Of a DNA stretch of 64,000 nt, positions 35,101 through 46,938 are shown piece by piece. The DNA comes from Prunella strophiata (taxonomy: Eukaryota > Chordata > Aves > Passeriformes > Prunellidae). A program made the translations under genes and the position numbers. Below the pieces are notes generated by a model. It had not been told where the DNA came from. It did not search any database and saw only the letters and a list, made by a program, of their open reading frames with translations. Each line of letters starts with the position of its first letter. Position 1 is the stretch's first letter. The stretch spans positions 21,995,569 to 22,059,568 of the forward strand of contig JAZBQD010000001.1 in NCBI GenBank assembly GCA_036583965.1. Reading direction: 5' to 3'.

Positions 35101-37257
35101 ATTTGCTTACTGAATTCACCTAGATTAAAAATCCATGCAGTCAGGGAGCCCCACATAGTCCTCCTGCAATGGATTACTGGCACAATAATAATTTGTATTA
35201 AAGAAGAAAAGATGACATAAAGCTTGTGCAATAAAAATCACTTTCATTTTGAAAGAATACAAAGGGCCAGGCTCTTTTACATTTTACTGTCATTTGTCAG
35301 TCTTTCAGCAAGATGTAAGATTTTATTCACTAATAACTTTTCATAAATAATAAAAAAAACATTGAGCAGAGGAGCATAAAGTATCTCTCGAGTTACTTCA
35401 TGGAGCTGTGGCTACATGCTGCAGATCCATCATCAGCTGACGAATGCAGACATTTGATAATTCACTTGCTGACCCAAATGGTACCAGTCCCAGGTTTTCT
35501 CAGAAAATTTGTCAGGATAATAGGATGTTACAGCTTTTAACTCCAATGGTCACTGCCAAGTTTAGAACAAGAAGTCCAAAAAATGATTTTACTTTTGGTA
35601 TTTCTGCCAGTACTTAATCATCAGCCTTGGAATCCACTTTCAATCCTCACGTGTCTCCAGTCCCTGTCCTGTGAGCTTCCTTCAGGTGATACCTGACAAA
35701 ATAACATTGTCTACTTGGGGAGCAAAGGAAAAGAAACCTTTTTATTTTGAGGAGGCCAGGTAGGCAGCTCACTAAAATGGCACTGAATTCAAGAGAAATA
35801 TATATAATTGTCAAATCAGGGAAGTTTCAAATCTAAATTTTTCTTCCAACTGAGTTTCAAACTATAGAGGAGAAGAATGGGTTCTACCATCAGTTGTATT
35901 TTCAAGTTCTACAGGTTTATACTTGACTACATGAAATCTAAAAGTACCTCTCAAATCCCAGTTTAAGACAGACTTTCCCCCATTAAAGTAACAGCCATGC
36001 AATGGAACACACCTTGCAATTCTATAAAATTTCTACAGCAACGAGTGAAGTGCCAAAGGAAAAAAGTCCTATTTGTAGAAGTGAGAGGAATGGGCAGAAC
36101 AAAGAGCATTAATTGAAAATTTGGATGAAAGCCACTGGTTTGGAAGGTAAAGAATAGCACAAAATTGCAAGTACAAGCAAATCAGCATTTCATAAGCCAA
36201 GTGAGAAGAAAAACAAATGAGTTACTACCTGTGCTATTTATAGCCCAGTCTTCCTGCAGGTGGCAAACCAAAGGAGAATGTTTTAAAGGAGAAATCTAAA
36301 CCAAGAGACCTCTTGGTGGACATTTATGGAGAGAGTTTTCCCAAGCTTGTGGGGCAGAAAGAGCTTTCTCAGGGGAGGAATCCCAGCACCATAAAGGACT
36401 GAGGCAGCCTCCTTTTACCTGAAGCCATGGGAAACCCTGGTTTATTTTCTTCAATCCACAACAGCTCTGATGTGATTGATAAATTATCAGTTAAAATATT
36501 TCACATCCAAACACAAGTTATTTAGAGTGGATGAGTTTTAAAAGCCCAGTCCCTAGAGCAAAAGTCTGCAGAGGTTTCACAAAGCACCAGGCTAGACATT
36601 AAAAAAAAATAAAAAAAATAGTAACAACAAGCAACACTCATTTTCTTACAGCACAAGATGACAAAGCACCAAAACAAGAGAGCTCCTCAGATCTTCATTA
36701 CACCCCAAACCCATGCATGTCCACATGCTCTTTCCCTCCTTCAACAGAACAGAATTGTACTCTATTTCTCATCCTATTTCTGGAATTCCAGCATAAGCAG
36801 CCTTTTGACACAGAAAGACACAGAAGTAGGAACACTCAGGCATTAGTTAAAATTTCTGGGCACCAGACTGCTCATTCCCTTAGAGGAAGCCAATTTCTCC
36901 CCTCCAACCATCAACAAATTTCATATGCTCAGCTTTGATAACATCAATGGTTACAACTTAAACTGATGGAAAGATGATTTTTAGTCACAAACCCTTCAAA
37001 TGCTCTCAACTCTTTATAAATAAGCACACTCCACAGGCTCAGGTAATTCAGACTGTTAATGTGAATAACCACCTATCCCAGTATCTGCAAGGCAGAAGGA
37101 TCCCTGGCACATTGTTATTATTTACAACCTCTCCATCAAAATTAAGTTCAAAGCTTCAATATTTCAAGACAATTCACTGTGTATGCCAACAAGCCCTGTG
37201 CTGAGAACTATTTCCTGAACTGCAGTACAGATCTGGGGCAAAAAGCAGGAAATCCTT
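32142..37257. other. unique AT-rich DNA, 5.1 kb, no gene supported
   Basis: This is the longest repeat-poor stretch. It contains an A-rich and A/C-rich region at about 33526-33600. The segment 35090-35480 (TGTAATTTCATTGATTTGC, later GCTGACGAATGCAGAC) looks like possible conserved noncoding DNA. After TTTTCTTACAG (36650) one frame is open for nearly 100 codons, but there is no clear donor. Frames of 174 codons (32877-33401) and fewer are unrecognised. Confidence 0.3.
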
Positions 37258-37302
37258 TAATCATGGAATAGTTTGGGTTGGAAGGGACCTTAGAGGTCAG
37301 AA
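37258..37302 (-). mobile_element. CR1: very short CR1 3' end
   Basis: AATCATGGAATAGTTTGGG followed by TTGGAAGGGACCTTAGAGGTC is the reverse complement of the last about 45 bp of CR1. Similarity then stops, so this is an extremely 5'-truncated copy. Confidence 0.85.
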
Positions 37303-37904
37303 CGAGCATGAGACACCCTCAGGTTTAGGGCAGTTCAAAGGCACAGAGAACTCCCCACCATCAGCCTGAAGGTGCTCACCTCTCTGCTACTGCAGTTCCT
37401 TCAGATTGCAGTGGCAAAGCAGGGCACTGCCTTGGTCCTTAATTACATCCCAGTTCTTGAGAGGACTCCTACACATGTCACCCTCACACCATCCCCAAGC
37501 ACACCAACAGCAATGACAGGTGATTAGGGAATTTCAATTTGCTTTAAAACACCCTCTACCCTTAAATGAATCTGCCAGAGCTTAACTCACATGCTGGCTT
37601 GCTGAAGGGACTTGCACAAGTCCCACACTCCCAGGCCAGCTTCCCCACAGACTCCAGTGATCACCAGTAACTCACTCCAGCTCAGGGACAACACTGAAAA
37701 ATTAGCAGGTGCTTCACTATTCAGCATATCAAGGATTTGGCCCTAAATACACTCTCCTCAATACCCAAAATAAGTTTATATTCTTCCTAGTACAAAAGGT
37801 TAGTCCACCACTTCAGGAGAACAGTCAATTGGATTTTCTCCTCTTCCATTTTGGTGCAAAACAATGCAAATTTACACTCAGGACCACAAGAGAGCTCAGT
37901 TCTG
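37303..37904. other. unique sequence, no gene seen
   Basis: Sequence between a CR1 end and an LTR. Nothing is recognisable. Confidence 0.45.
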
Positions 37905-38257
37905 TGTCACAGTATAGATGGCCACGATACATAGAGCATCACCATACAATTTCAGAATTCCCACACAACAAAGTAACACCTTACCACATCAGAAGGCTTC
38001 AGGCACCCTCCCATACAGAGCACCATCCCACTTCAGAAGGCTGCACACATCTGCCCTTCTTGTTCTTCAGCCCAACCTTTTATAGCCCTCATCATTAATG
38101 CATTGCACCTGTGTGCCCTCTGGTCCCTTTTTGATTGGTCACACACTCCATGGCTCATTAATTTCAATATTATTCACCTGTTTCTCACAGCTGTAGCCAA
38201 TTAGGGATGAGGCTCAGCCCCAGCCCCATCCCAATTACCACAAACTCTGTGCCTACA
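37905..38257 (-). mobile_element. LTR of an endogenous retrovirus, family B copy 2
   Basis: Same family and orientation as 3343-3670. On the minus strand it begins TGTAGGCACAGAG and ends ATACTGTGACA. It carries a good TATA box (GGCTATAAAAGG, plus positions about 38074-38087) and a CCAAT-type GACCAATCA upstream of it. Just outside its minus-strand 5' end lies AAAAAGAGGGGAGTGG (plus positions about 38262-38278), which resembles the polypurine tract that precedes a 3' LTR. No retroviral reading frame is visible beyond it, so most or all of the internal part is lost. Confidence 0.75.
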
Positions 38258-41130
38258 GTTCCACTCCCCTCTTTTTGAGCAGAACTCACCTGTGGTCTCC
38301 AAAAGATATTTTGGAACAGCAGCAATTTCTTTAGGTCTCCTACATCAACAGATCTTAAGAGAATAATTTATTAGTTGTCCAACTTGAGCAGTGGAGGGCT
38401 CTTAGGAGCCACCAAAATGCCAGGATTGGGCTTCTCATCTCCCATTAGAACCAATAAAGAGAAGGAAATGTTTTCACTCAGTGGTCTAAAAAGAAACTAA
38501 AATTCAGCTGTTTGGGGCACCTTTCATAAACTGCAGACATTCTTCTGAGTTAGAAGGGCTTTATTCAAAGGAGAAGTATCTTGGTAGGATGTGTCAAAGT
38601 GCCCCCAGTGACAGTCCCATTGCAGGAATAATCAGCTCATTTCTGACCTGCCATCTGCTCCCAAAAGCCAGGTGGAGAAGATCATCTGGAAACATGGTTA
38701 ATAAGCAAAATACTGATGTGGGAAGGTCCTGGAGCAGTTTAGGAAGATCAGTGGCACTGTCACAAACCCAGACACCAGGCTGGGAGCAGACAACAACTCT
38801 GAGCTGTATTGTTTGAGTAAACCTGAGTCTACCAGCACAGGGTGCAAATCAAAGCAGGCACCACCAGCCCATTCTGAACCTGGGTCTCAGCCTGCTTCTG
38901 CCAGTAGCTCACAAACTTATTTTTTCTTTTTAATTTTATTGAGGTAAATCTGTTTTTCATGACCATGAGTTAAGCTGTGGCATGCAGATATCAAGCACCC
39001 AACCAACCAGGTCTCAAATCACTGCTCACACAGAGATGGAAAAATAAGCAATTACAGTAAAAACAACAACATAAAAAAACCCAAGCCATTGGACACTGGA
39101 ACTGAGTATTTGAGGAGAGTCTGAACTGTGAGACATATTCCAGCTACAAAACCAAAGAACACTAAAACTTGCTTCAGAGCACTTCCAGAACTCAGCATTT
39201 GAGGGAAAGGTCTCTGATTTAATTTCATGCTGCTGATTTTTTCACTGACTTATCCCAACTGTAGCAGTACTGTAAGAATTGCATTGCCCGATTCTGCTTT
39301 GGATATAATTACAAGTTTCAGCTGTTACTTTAAAGGACTCATTTGCACTGACTGGAAGCATAACCATTAAAAAAATTATTTATGTTTCTTGGAGGAGTGT
39401 TCCCAAATCTACAACAGACCACGAGTAATCTCAATTTATAAATCCTGAAGCTGCTTGGGCCTGCCACCAAGTGCTGATTATCCACAGTGCCTCCATACTT
39501 CAAACTTGTAAAATTCTAGGTACAATACAGAGCAAAAATGGAGAAAAGCCAGCATGTGGAAGAACCAGACACCCTCACCACAGTGGCTTTTCTTGCCCCC
39601 AGTGTTCCTGATAGAATAGGACTAAATGGGCTAAAAGAGGATTGTCCATTCAAGCACCAATTTTGGCACGTATTAAAAAAAAGATAAACTATGTCAGCAT
39701 CAGAGGTTATAAATCTTGGGGTATTTTGGTTTGTTTTTTTTTTTTTTTTACTTGAACCATGATCTACTAAGAAAATATGATAGAAAATACAAACCCAAGA
39801 TGAGTTTAACCAAACACTGATAATTTTGGCAAAATTAAACCCAGTCAGGGGTTCATGAGCCCCCAAGTGTCTAGGAACCATATCTTCAGTGTGAGGGCTT
39901 ATGTGGAAGCCTAAATGTAGATGTTGTAAAGTTACTAAATTTACCTTCAGTAATAAAAGCTAATTTGGGGCTTATTTTGGAGGAAGCTCTCTTTAAATTT
40001 AGATTTAGCAGCTCAATGCAAATAACTGCTCTTTGTTCAGAAGTTCCAGTAACTGCCAATTCCCTTTTGCGTGCTGATAGCCACAAAGCACTGAGAGAGA
40101 AAATGAGCTGGCTTTGAAATTCCTTCATTGCTTCCCAGCTCAGTGTGCCCAGGAACTTGTGGGCATTTCTGTTCCCAGCAAGTCCTGCCTGTGCCCCACA
40201 TGAGACACAAACAAGAGCCTTATCAGAGCAGGGCAATGAATGGGACCTGGCAAAGGGGGACACCTTGCATTCAGCTGGCAAAAGAACAGCCCAAACCAGC
40301 TTTAAAGCTTTCACAATAGCAACAAAGGGGGCAAAAAAATTAAAAATAAAAGTACAAAACTGAGACAGAGACACTGGCCTGTTGAGGTAACACAGTTATG
40401 GCCATGCTGCCAAATTAAATCAAGCTTCTGTGCTCAAAGAAAGGGCCAAAATGCAATTCACTCTTACATTTTCTTAGAGGAGACAAAAGAAATATCTGCT
40501 TTTAGCTCCTCTGTTTAGTGCTATAAACTCTGTGGTTGTTCTGCTCCAAATTTATAACATGAAGAAGCCCAAGGGCAGAAAGGGCTGGAGGAAGAAAATA
40601 CCTCTGGAGGAAGAGAACATCTCTGCCTGCCCAACACTGGTCAATGGTCCTCTCCTGAAGGGACCCCTCAGGTGCTCTGCACCTGGAGCACATCAAGAAT
40701 ATCCATTTATACAGGCAGTGCTCTTGACTCTCTCTTACTACACATTCTGTCATGACACATATTTACTTTCTGCAGGTTGGTTAGTTCAATCCCAAATCTG
40801 CTTTCCTGGAGTTCCAACAAACCTGGATCTGGGCCATGCAGAACCTTTATGGAATGGCAGCAGACCCAGAGGAGTGCACTGGTACCTGCACAATTTGCAC
40901 GTCTGTGCTCAGGCAACATCTTCTGCACTCCACCAGAATTCTGGTGCTGAATTAGCTCTCATCAGAAATTCAGCCACTCCCAGCCCTGCTGATCTCTGAG
41001 CAGCAGCTGGAACAAAAACAGGCTCATTTTCTGCAGAATTCCAATATCACCAGCCAGCAGGATCGAGTCAGGATGCAGGCACACAACATCAGCCATTCTG
41101 CATCACCTCATTACCACCTTCTTCTTCTTC
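38258..41130. other. unique sequence, no gene supported
   Basis: Begins with the possible retroviral polypurine tract and otherwise shows no internal retroviral genes. There is a T run at about 39736-39749. Minus-strand frames of 121 and 162 codons (39516-39881, 39886-40374) and a plus-strand frame of 155 codons (40532-40999) are unrecognised and unsupported. Confidence 0.4.
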
Positions 41131-41490
41131 AGGGTTCTGCACCCAGGCAGGAACAGTCCCAAGCACCAGCACAGGCTGGGGGGGAGCTGCAGGAGCAGCT
41201 CTGTGGGGAAGGACCTGGGGGACACCGAGCTGTCCCTGGGCCAGCAGAGGGTCCTGAGCAGAGCCACGGGCAGGGCTGAGCCCAGCAATTCCCCCTGCAC
41301 AGGAGGCACAACTTCTGCCCTGGGCACTGCCCAGCCCTGAGCACATTGCCCACACAGCCTGGGGGCTCTCCTGCCTGGGGCTGTGGCAGAGCTGTGTGCA
41401 CACAATGCTGTGCCCTGGGCTCTGGGATGGCCCTGCTGGGCCAGGGAGGGGACACCAGCTGCCCACTCAGCTCCTGCAGCCTCAGACACC
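41131..41490 (+). mobile_element. CR1: CR1 LINE copy with unusual 3' tail and internal deletion
   Basis: The left part (AGGGTTCTGCACCCAGGCAG, then AGCACAGGCTGGG, GAGCAGCTCTGTGG, GGAAGGACCTGGGGGACACC) follows CR1 ORF2 on the plus strand. One copy of the 38-bp unit follows, and then the sequence jumps to the 231-bp tail (41260-41490), which is the exact reverse complement of 19763-19993. Compared with the copy at 19.8-20.5 kb, about 320 bp of CR1 sequence are missing between unit and tail. Frames of up to 128 codons on the minus strand are repeat shadows. Confidence 0.85.
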
Positions 41491-44400
41491 CTGGGATCCT
41501 GTCATTACTACAGCTCCTCCTTTTCTAATGCTTGAGGAGCAAACTGAAACCACTCTCACTGCTGGATGCCCTCCAGCCAGGTCACACATCAGAGCAGTCA
41601 CCTCGGGGCAGGTGATGCACAAGCAGCTCAAGTCTGCACTGCACTGATTCCAGCAAAATTCACCCACACCAAGGCTGATTTTTCAGCAGGTCCCTGCTTC
41701 CTTTCTATCTGCAGTGTTACTCCCCTTCATTTGCATTTGGGCTCAAAGGAAGTCTTACACTAATCTGTTTTACCAGCCCTGCTCACTTCTCACACAAGGA
41801 TTTTCCTTTCAGAGCCTCATCGAAGCACAGGAGAGCTGAGCACTCCTGCATCCTCTGAGCAGTGCTCTGATCACTGCATCACATCTTTCTCTGGGCATCA
41901 TTTCATGGCTGTGCCCCAGCCCTGGCACAGGGCTCAACTCAACCACCACTTTCAAGGAGCTGCTTCTCTAGCACAGATCATCTTTCACAAATACTGATCA
42001 GTTTGAGGGTTTTTTTTTTAATGTTCATAAAACAACCCAGCATGATTCTTTCTGCTAAGGGAGACAATTCTGATCTGAGGACAAAAGCGAACAATTCTGG
42101 TTTCATTGCTTAACTTTCCATAATTTCATCCTTATTCCAACTACAGTATGATTATAAATGCATTTTGGACAAGAAGATTACTATTGAGCTTACATCTCTT
42201 AATTATGTTTCTCTTTTCATATACACAGCTTTGGTCTGGCTCTTGGCTGTGAAAATTACAGATTTTCTTGGACTTCAAACTGGAAATACTTACACTTATT
42301 TCCATGGGAGATTTTAATTCTTTTCCAAGTAATTTCAGCATTTGAAATCTAAGCCCTTCAGTGCTGACAAATACACCCCAAATAGTAACACAAGTATTTT
42401 TAAAGTCATTTAAAAAACCATTAATCCTCAATTTCTACCACTTTTCATCCTAACCATTCATATAATATCCCAATCTCTATTTCTATTGTATGTATGAACT
42501 GTAGCTCCAAAGTCTAAGGAAGATTAACACCAGAAAGTGAATCTCTTCTGCACAGATAGCTGAAGAATAGCAACACTTCATTTTCCTGTTTTGAGTTCTT
42601 TCAGCATTTGATTAGAACATGGCCCCAGTCACTCCAATCACTGGAATTTTATTCAGTTTTTGGTTCATTTAATATGAATCACATTATGGAGACAATGTAT
42701 GCCTTTTCACTCAGGGAAACAGATATTTCTTCTAAAATATTCTTGGAGCAAAAGCAACATTCAACCAGACTCTTCAGTAGGTATCAAACCACCACAGGGA
42801 GAATTGAAGTTTTTCACACCTGAAGCCCTTAGAGCAGGCATAAAAAAAATTATCCACCATCAGTATAATCCAGATAGCTCCTTGTAAGTAAGGGAACACT
42901 GGCACTTTATGCAAATAAAATTTCCTCACAGTCATTTAGAAAAGAATCTACAAGAGAGGTATCAAAGCCAATATTTTTCTAGGTAGTACAAGGTTTTATA
43001 AAGGTCTAGCAATGCTGCAGCACCTCAAGTGAAGCTGTTCAGACATGATCACTGCCCCCATGGTTCTACTCAAACTGGTGTCCTTTGAAATGTCTGCTCT
43101 TGTCTGAGTGGTGACACCAAATCTCCCTGCAAAGCTGCCCTGTCCAGGCTCCCTGGGATGCAGCAGGATGGGGATACAGAAACATGCACCCACTCAGCTT
43201 TAGAAATTCTGCTCAAGGGATTAGAGAGAATAAAACAAACAAACTCATGGCTTGAAATACATTTACAGAAGAAATGAGATCCATGAGAAGAACCACAGAA
43301 ATGGATCCTGTAGTACCCAGCTACCAGTTTCCATCACTCCAACAGATTAATTTTTAATTATGGGTTGATGTTTTTAAGGCTTCATATCATTTTGTAGAGG
43401 CACCAAGGGGAAAAGAGGGCCTACCAGCTGGTGTATGATGACTTCACAAAGCTTTGGATCACAGCAGAGGTTTGCTGTGCCCAAACCCCCATGCCCAAGC
43501 TGCTCAGCCAGACCCAAAATCAAACCAAAAAAGGACAATGGATTTGTTGTCTGAGAGCCTGCCCTCCCCACACCAGCCTCTCCTGAGTGCTCCCTTCTGC
43601 ACAAGGCACACAGTATCCAGTCCCAGTGAAAACATCTCAGGGGAGGTAGCAAATGCCTTCCTCTACAAACTCTCAGTTCTTTGTAGGTCCCTGTAGCAGA
43701 ATTGCCAGCTGCTTCAATCCAGATTAGTCCAACAGATTTGCTGGACACAGCAGATCATTTAAATGCAAACTAGAATTTTATCTCCCAAGGAGAAAAAAAA
43801 AAAAAAAAAAAGAAATGTTCCATTGTACCTTTCCTCCATGCAAAGAGCATTAAAAAACCCCATTATATTGAGCCAGCAAATGTCTAAATGCCTTCTCCAG
43901 CTCAGCAGAACATGCCTTTACCCCAGGAAGGGGACAACTACTGAGCTATAAACACCACGAGAGCAATTTCCCAACAGATCTCATTTATTTGGGGCAACTT
44001 CATCCAACCAAACCTCAGCCATCATCTTTTAGAGGAGGGAGCACCTGAAGAAAATGCAATTGTGTGATTTTAGGGTGTTCAGATTCTCCAGGGCCACGAT
44101 GTCCCCAGCACCAACAGCAGCAGGGCAGAGCACAGGCTCTGCCTGGGCAAGGAGCTTTCAGAAATCTCCTCCTAAAGAAATAAAGGATTGTACAGAAATG
44201 GGGGAAAACCCACCTGAACAATGCTCCCCAAGCACCCCAGAAGTGCACAAGGGAGGAAGTTAATTCATTCTGTCTTTTCACAGCCAGCAAGAGCCAAAGA
44301 TAAAGGTCCCTTATCTGTCCTGTTCTGCATTATTTTACCTGCCTTATCCAATTTGGTTCCCATGCACAGCAGTTTTCCAAGAGAACAGAGAGGTGATAGA

Positions 44401-44534
44401 AAATACAACATCTATTTTTTTAAGTACAAAATCTAGTTTTTAAATCTCTGGAAAATGATTTGGGCCTCTTCAATAAATATGTGAGTTCAATAAAAAAATA
44501 ATTTTATTTTAAGAATTACCTTCTGTTGTCACAG
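41491..44534. other. unique DNA, 3 kb, no gene supported
   Basis: AT-rich, with an A run at about 43793-43811. A short splice-bounded open stretch near 42797-42885 (GELKFFTPEALRAG...) ends at GTAAGT but is unrecognised. Other frames are short. Confidence 0.35.
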
Positions 44535-44787
44535 GACCCCAGATCACTGGCCTTTGCTTTCACCTATAGACAGTGAGTATGACTGGAAGATCTTCATGAG
44601 TACTGAATTAACTCCTGCAAAGCAGTACTTTTTGTTTCTTTTTCCGAAGTTTAAATATCTTCACAAGAGTTTGGTGAAGACAAGCATTTTCTGGAGCATG
44701 GACTTGAGAAAAAATTCATTTCCACTAAGCCTGAAGGAGCTTAAATATGTGCAAGTGCTGCTCTGCCAAGACCTGCAAAGCAGCTGA
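44535..44787 (+). CDS. weak candidate terminal coding exon
   Basis: After CTTCTGTTGTCACAG, one leading base and 83 codons are open up to a TGA. A canonical AATAAA follows within 12 bases (44799-44804). The translation starts TPDHWPLLSPIDSEYDW and is then rich in K, L, F and Y, as AT-rich random sequence also would be. I do not recognise it. The 3' UTR would be unusually short. A frame by chance is the leading alternative. Confidence 0.13.
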
Positions 44788-44977
44788 GGGAGAGACTGAA
44801 ATAAAGTCTTCACACCATACATACATTTATAAAATGATATGATTTTTATTAACATATTTCACAGGGCTGTAAAGCCAAAACTGCATTCCCACCAAAAGTT
44901 TAATGAGCAGCAGTTCCTATCTAAAACAGAAAGGAACTGGACTGCAGGAGCACTGCTACCTTCAGTGAAGAGGTATT
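44788..44977. other. unique sequence
   Basis: Short AT-rich spacer holding the AATAAA mentioned with the preceding entry. Confidence 0.4.
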
Positions 44978-45050
44978 AACCCCCCCCCCCAAAAAAAAAA
45001 AACAAACCCAAAAAAAAAAAAAAAAAAAAAAAAAAAACCAAAAAAACCAA
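44978..45050 (+). repeat. A/C-only tract
   Basis: About 73 bases of only A and C: a C run of about ten, a run of A, ACAAACCCA, and then a long A run with CC interruptions. It is a simple-sequence tract with no element body recognised next to it. Confidence 0.9.
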
Positions 45051-46264
45051 TCAAACAAAAAAGCCAAACCATTTTGTCAAGGACAAAAAATTGGTTTTGC
45101 CTTGACTACCCAGACCTACCTATTTAAGGAGTAAAAACCAAAGCCTCAAGTCCAAATTGACAACTCAAATTCAGTGTGTTGAGGCTGGAAACAAAAAGTT
45201 TTGTTATTGTCTGCCAAAATCTGCATCTATGGCAAGAGCTGTCATTTCCCCTCCCTTTTCCCCAGATAAAATGAATTTGATGCTATGCTGATCTTCCACA
45301 TCTGCTGCAAGGCTGAGGCTAAATTTCAACCAACCCACCCAGTGAGAATGCAGCCCAGAGAACAAGATTGTTACCATGTTGCTATGAAATATTTAAACTT
45401 TTTACCCAAATGTGGGTTTTTACTGATCTCTGTTCCACATACACAAAAAAAATTAAACTAATAACCTGAAAATAGGACAAACCCCTCAGTTGTTCCATTC
45501 TGAAGGGGTTTTGTTAGGAGCTGTTGATTTGCTTGTTCTCCATCCAGCTGTAGCCCACAGAGGTTTCCCATTCCAGTTATCTGTCACTTAATGTCACTTA
45601 AATATCTCTCTGGTGGCTCAAGCACTCTTCTACATGAGAGGAATGTTTAGGACAATGCCCAAGTTTGGGATAAAAAGGCAGATAACTCTTAGTGAGAGCA
45701 AGTTCCAGAGAAAACAGGAAGCCCTAAGCCCTCTTTTGGTCAGTGCCACCCCAATTTTTAAGGACCAAGCAAACTCTAAACACACAGATATATGTCTATA
45801 TCTCAGTTTGAAGGGGCTGGAGGAACTCCATAATTACATGGTGTCACAATAAAAGCAGCCCTCCTAATCAGCTTCATCTATCTTGTTTCCTGACAAGTTA
45901 ATTGTTACTTGCTTCTAGAAAAGACATTTGTGCAATGATTCTATAAAGATAAGATATATTCTGTGCCCAGAATCTGGGAAATTGGTTACAGATTTTTATT
46001 ACATATTGTTGATTCAGCTTGTAAGTACTGAATAAAAAAGTTGTAACAGGAAGGGGTTTTTTGTTTGTTTTTAACAGCTAATTTATTTCATTCACCCAGG
46101 CTGTAGGCAGCTGAAACTCTTCTCCAAAGCCAGGTCATATAAGATAAACAGTTTTAATTGAAGAATGCAGGAGATTTTACTTGACATCTCAAGAATTAAA
46201 TCCTTCCACTTTTCAGGGACACCACTCAGCAGCTTGCAGTCCACCTTTCCCATTCATTTTCCAG
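45051..46264. other. unique AT-rich sequence, no gene seen
   Basis: No recognisable repeat or RNA. A small AATGTCACTTAA-type duplication lies near 45588-45602. Confidence 0.4.
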
Positions 46265-46450
46265 GATGGGCAAAATAAAATGAACAAGGGCAGGAAAAAA
46301 AATTTAAAAATCCTTTCCTTGTATTCTGAAGCTCATACTGGGATTTCACTGTCAGCAGTAAAGAGAGTGGAGAATCTTATTCATGCAGTAATCTGCCCTG
46401 GCTCCCATCTCATCTTTTATTTCCAAACCCTTTGGAGCTCCTTTGCCCAG
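46265..46450 (+). CDS. weak candidate internal coding exon
   Basis: Both splice signals are strong: CACCTTTCCCATTCATTTTCCAG before, and CCCAG followed by GTGAGTGC after. The 186 bp between are open in one frame (62 codons, phase 0 at both ends) and closed in the other two. The translation begins DGQNKMNKGRKKNLK and is basic, then hydrophobic and aromatic; I do not recognise it. The splice sites are better than the coding evidence, so a noncoding or chance origin is likelier. Confidence 0.15.
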
Positions 46451-46794
46451 GTGAGTGCACTGGTACAAAGCCCCTTCTGAACTGCTCCACCTTTTTCTCT
46501 AAGAACCCTCTGTGATTCCTGGCCACATCTTGACCCTTGTGGCCACATCCAAGTTTTTATTTCCCCCATTTATTTTATAAGTGAAAGATTCACAGCAGAA
46601 ACTTCATTTGACTTAGGGCATCAGAGCTCTTCCCACACAGCTGGGCAGCCCAGCCCTGATTTGGCTGGAAGAAAAAAAGCTGGAGATGGCCTTTGCTCCC
46701 CTCTGATGCCAGATGTTATCATGCAGGTGATGTTCCACCAGCAGCACACCAGGATTTTTATATTAAATTTTTTAATCCCCCAGCACTGTGCCTT
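46451..46794. other. unique sequence
   Basis: Short spacer with no recognised feature. Confidence 0.45.
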
Positions 46795-46887
46795 GCTTTT
46801 TTGTTTGTTTTGGTTTTTTTTTGGTTTTTTTTTTTTGTTTTGGTTTTTTGTTTTGTTTTGGGTTTTTTTTGTTTTGTTTTTTGTTGT

Positions 46888-46920
<33 letters not shown>

Positions 46921-46938
46921 TTTTTTGGGGTTTTTTTT
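46795..46938 (+). repeat. 144-bp T/G-only tract
   Basis: The plus strand has only T and G for about 144 bases: repeated TTTTG units, a T run of more than 30, then GTTTTTTGGGG and T8. Frames here give poly-phenylalanine on one strand and lysine-rich runs on the other and are artefacts. Such tracts can form unusual DNA structures and are prone to sequencing error. Confidence 0.93.

Noticed and set aside
3343..38257. The two family B LTRs as ends of one provirus
   Set aside because: They are 34 kb apart, about 80% alike, and separated by unrelated DNA. They are separate insertions.
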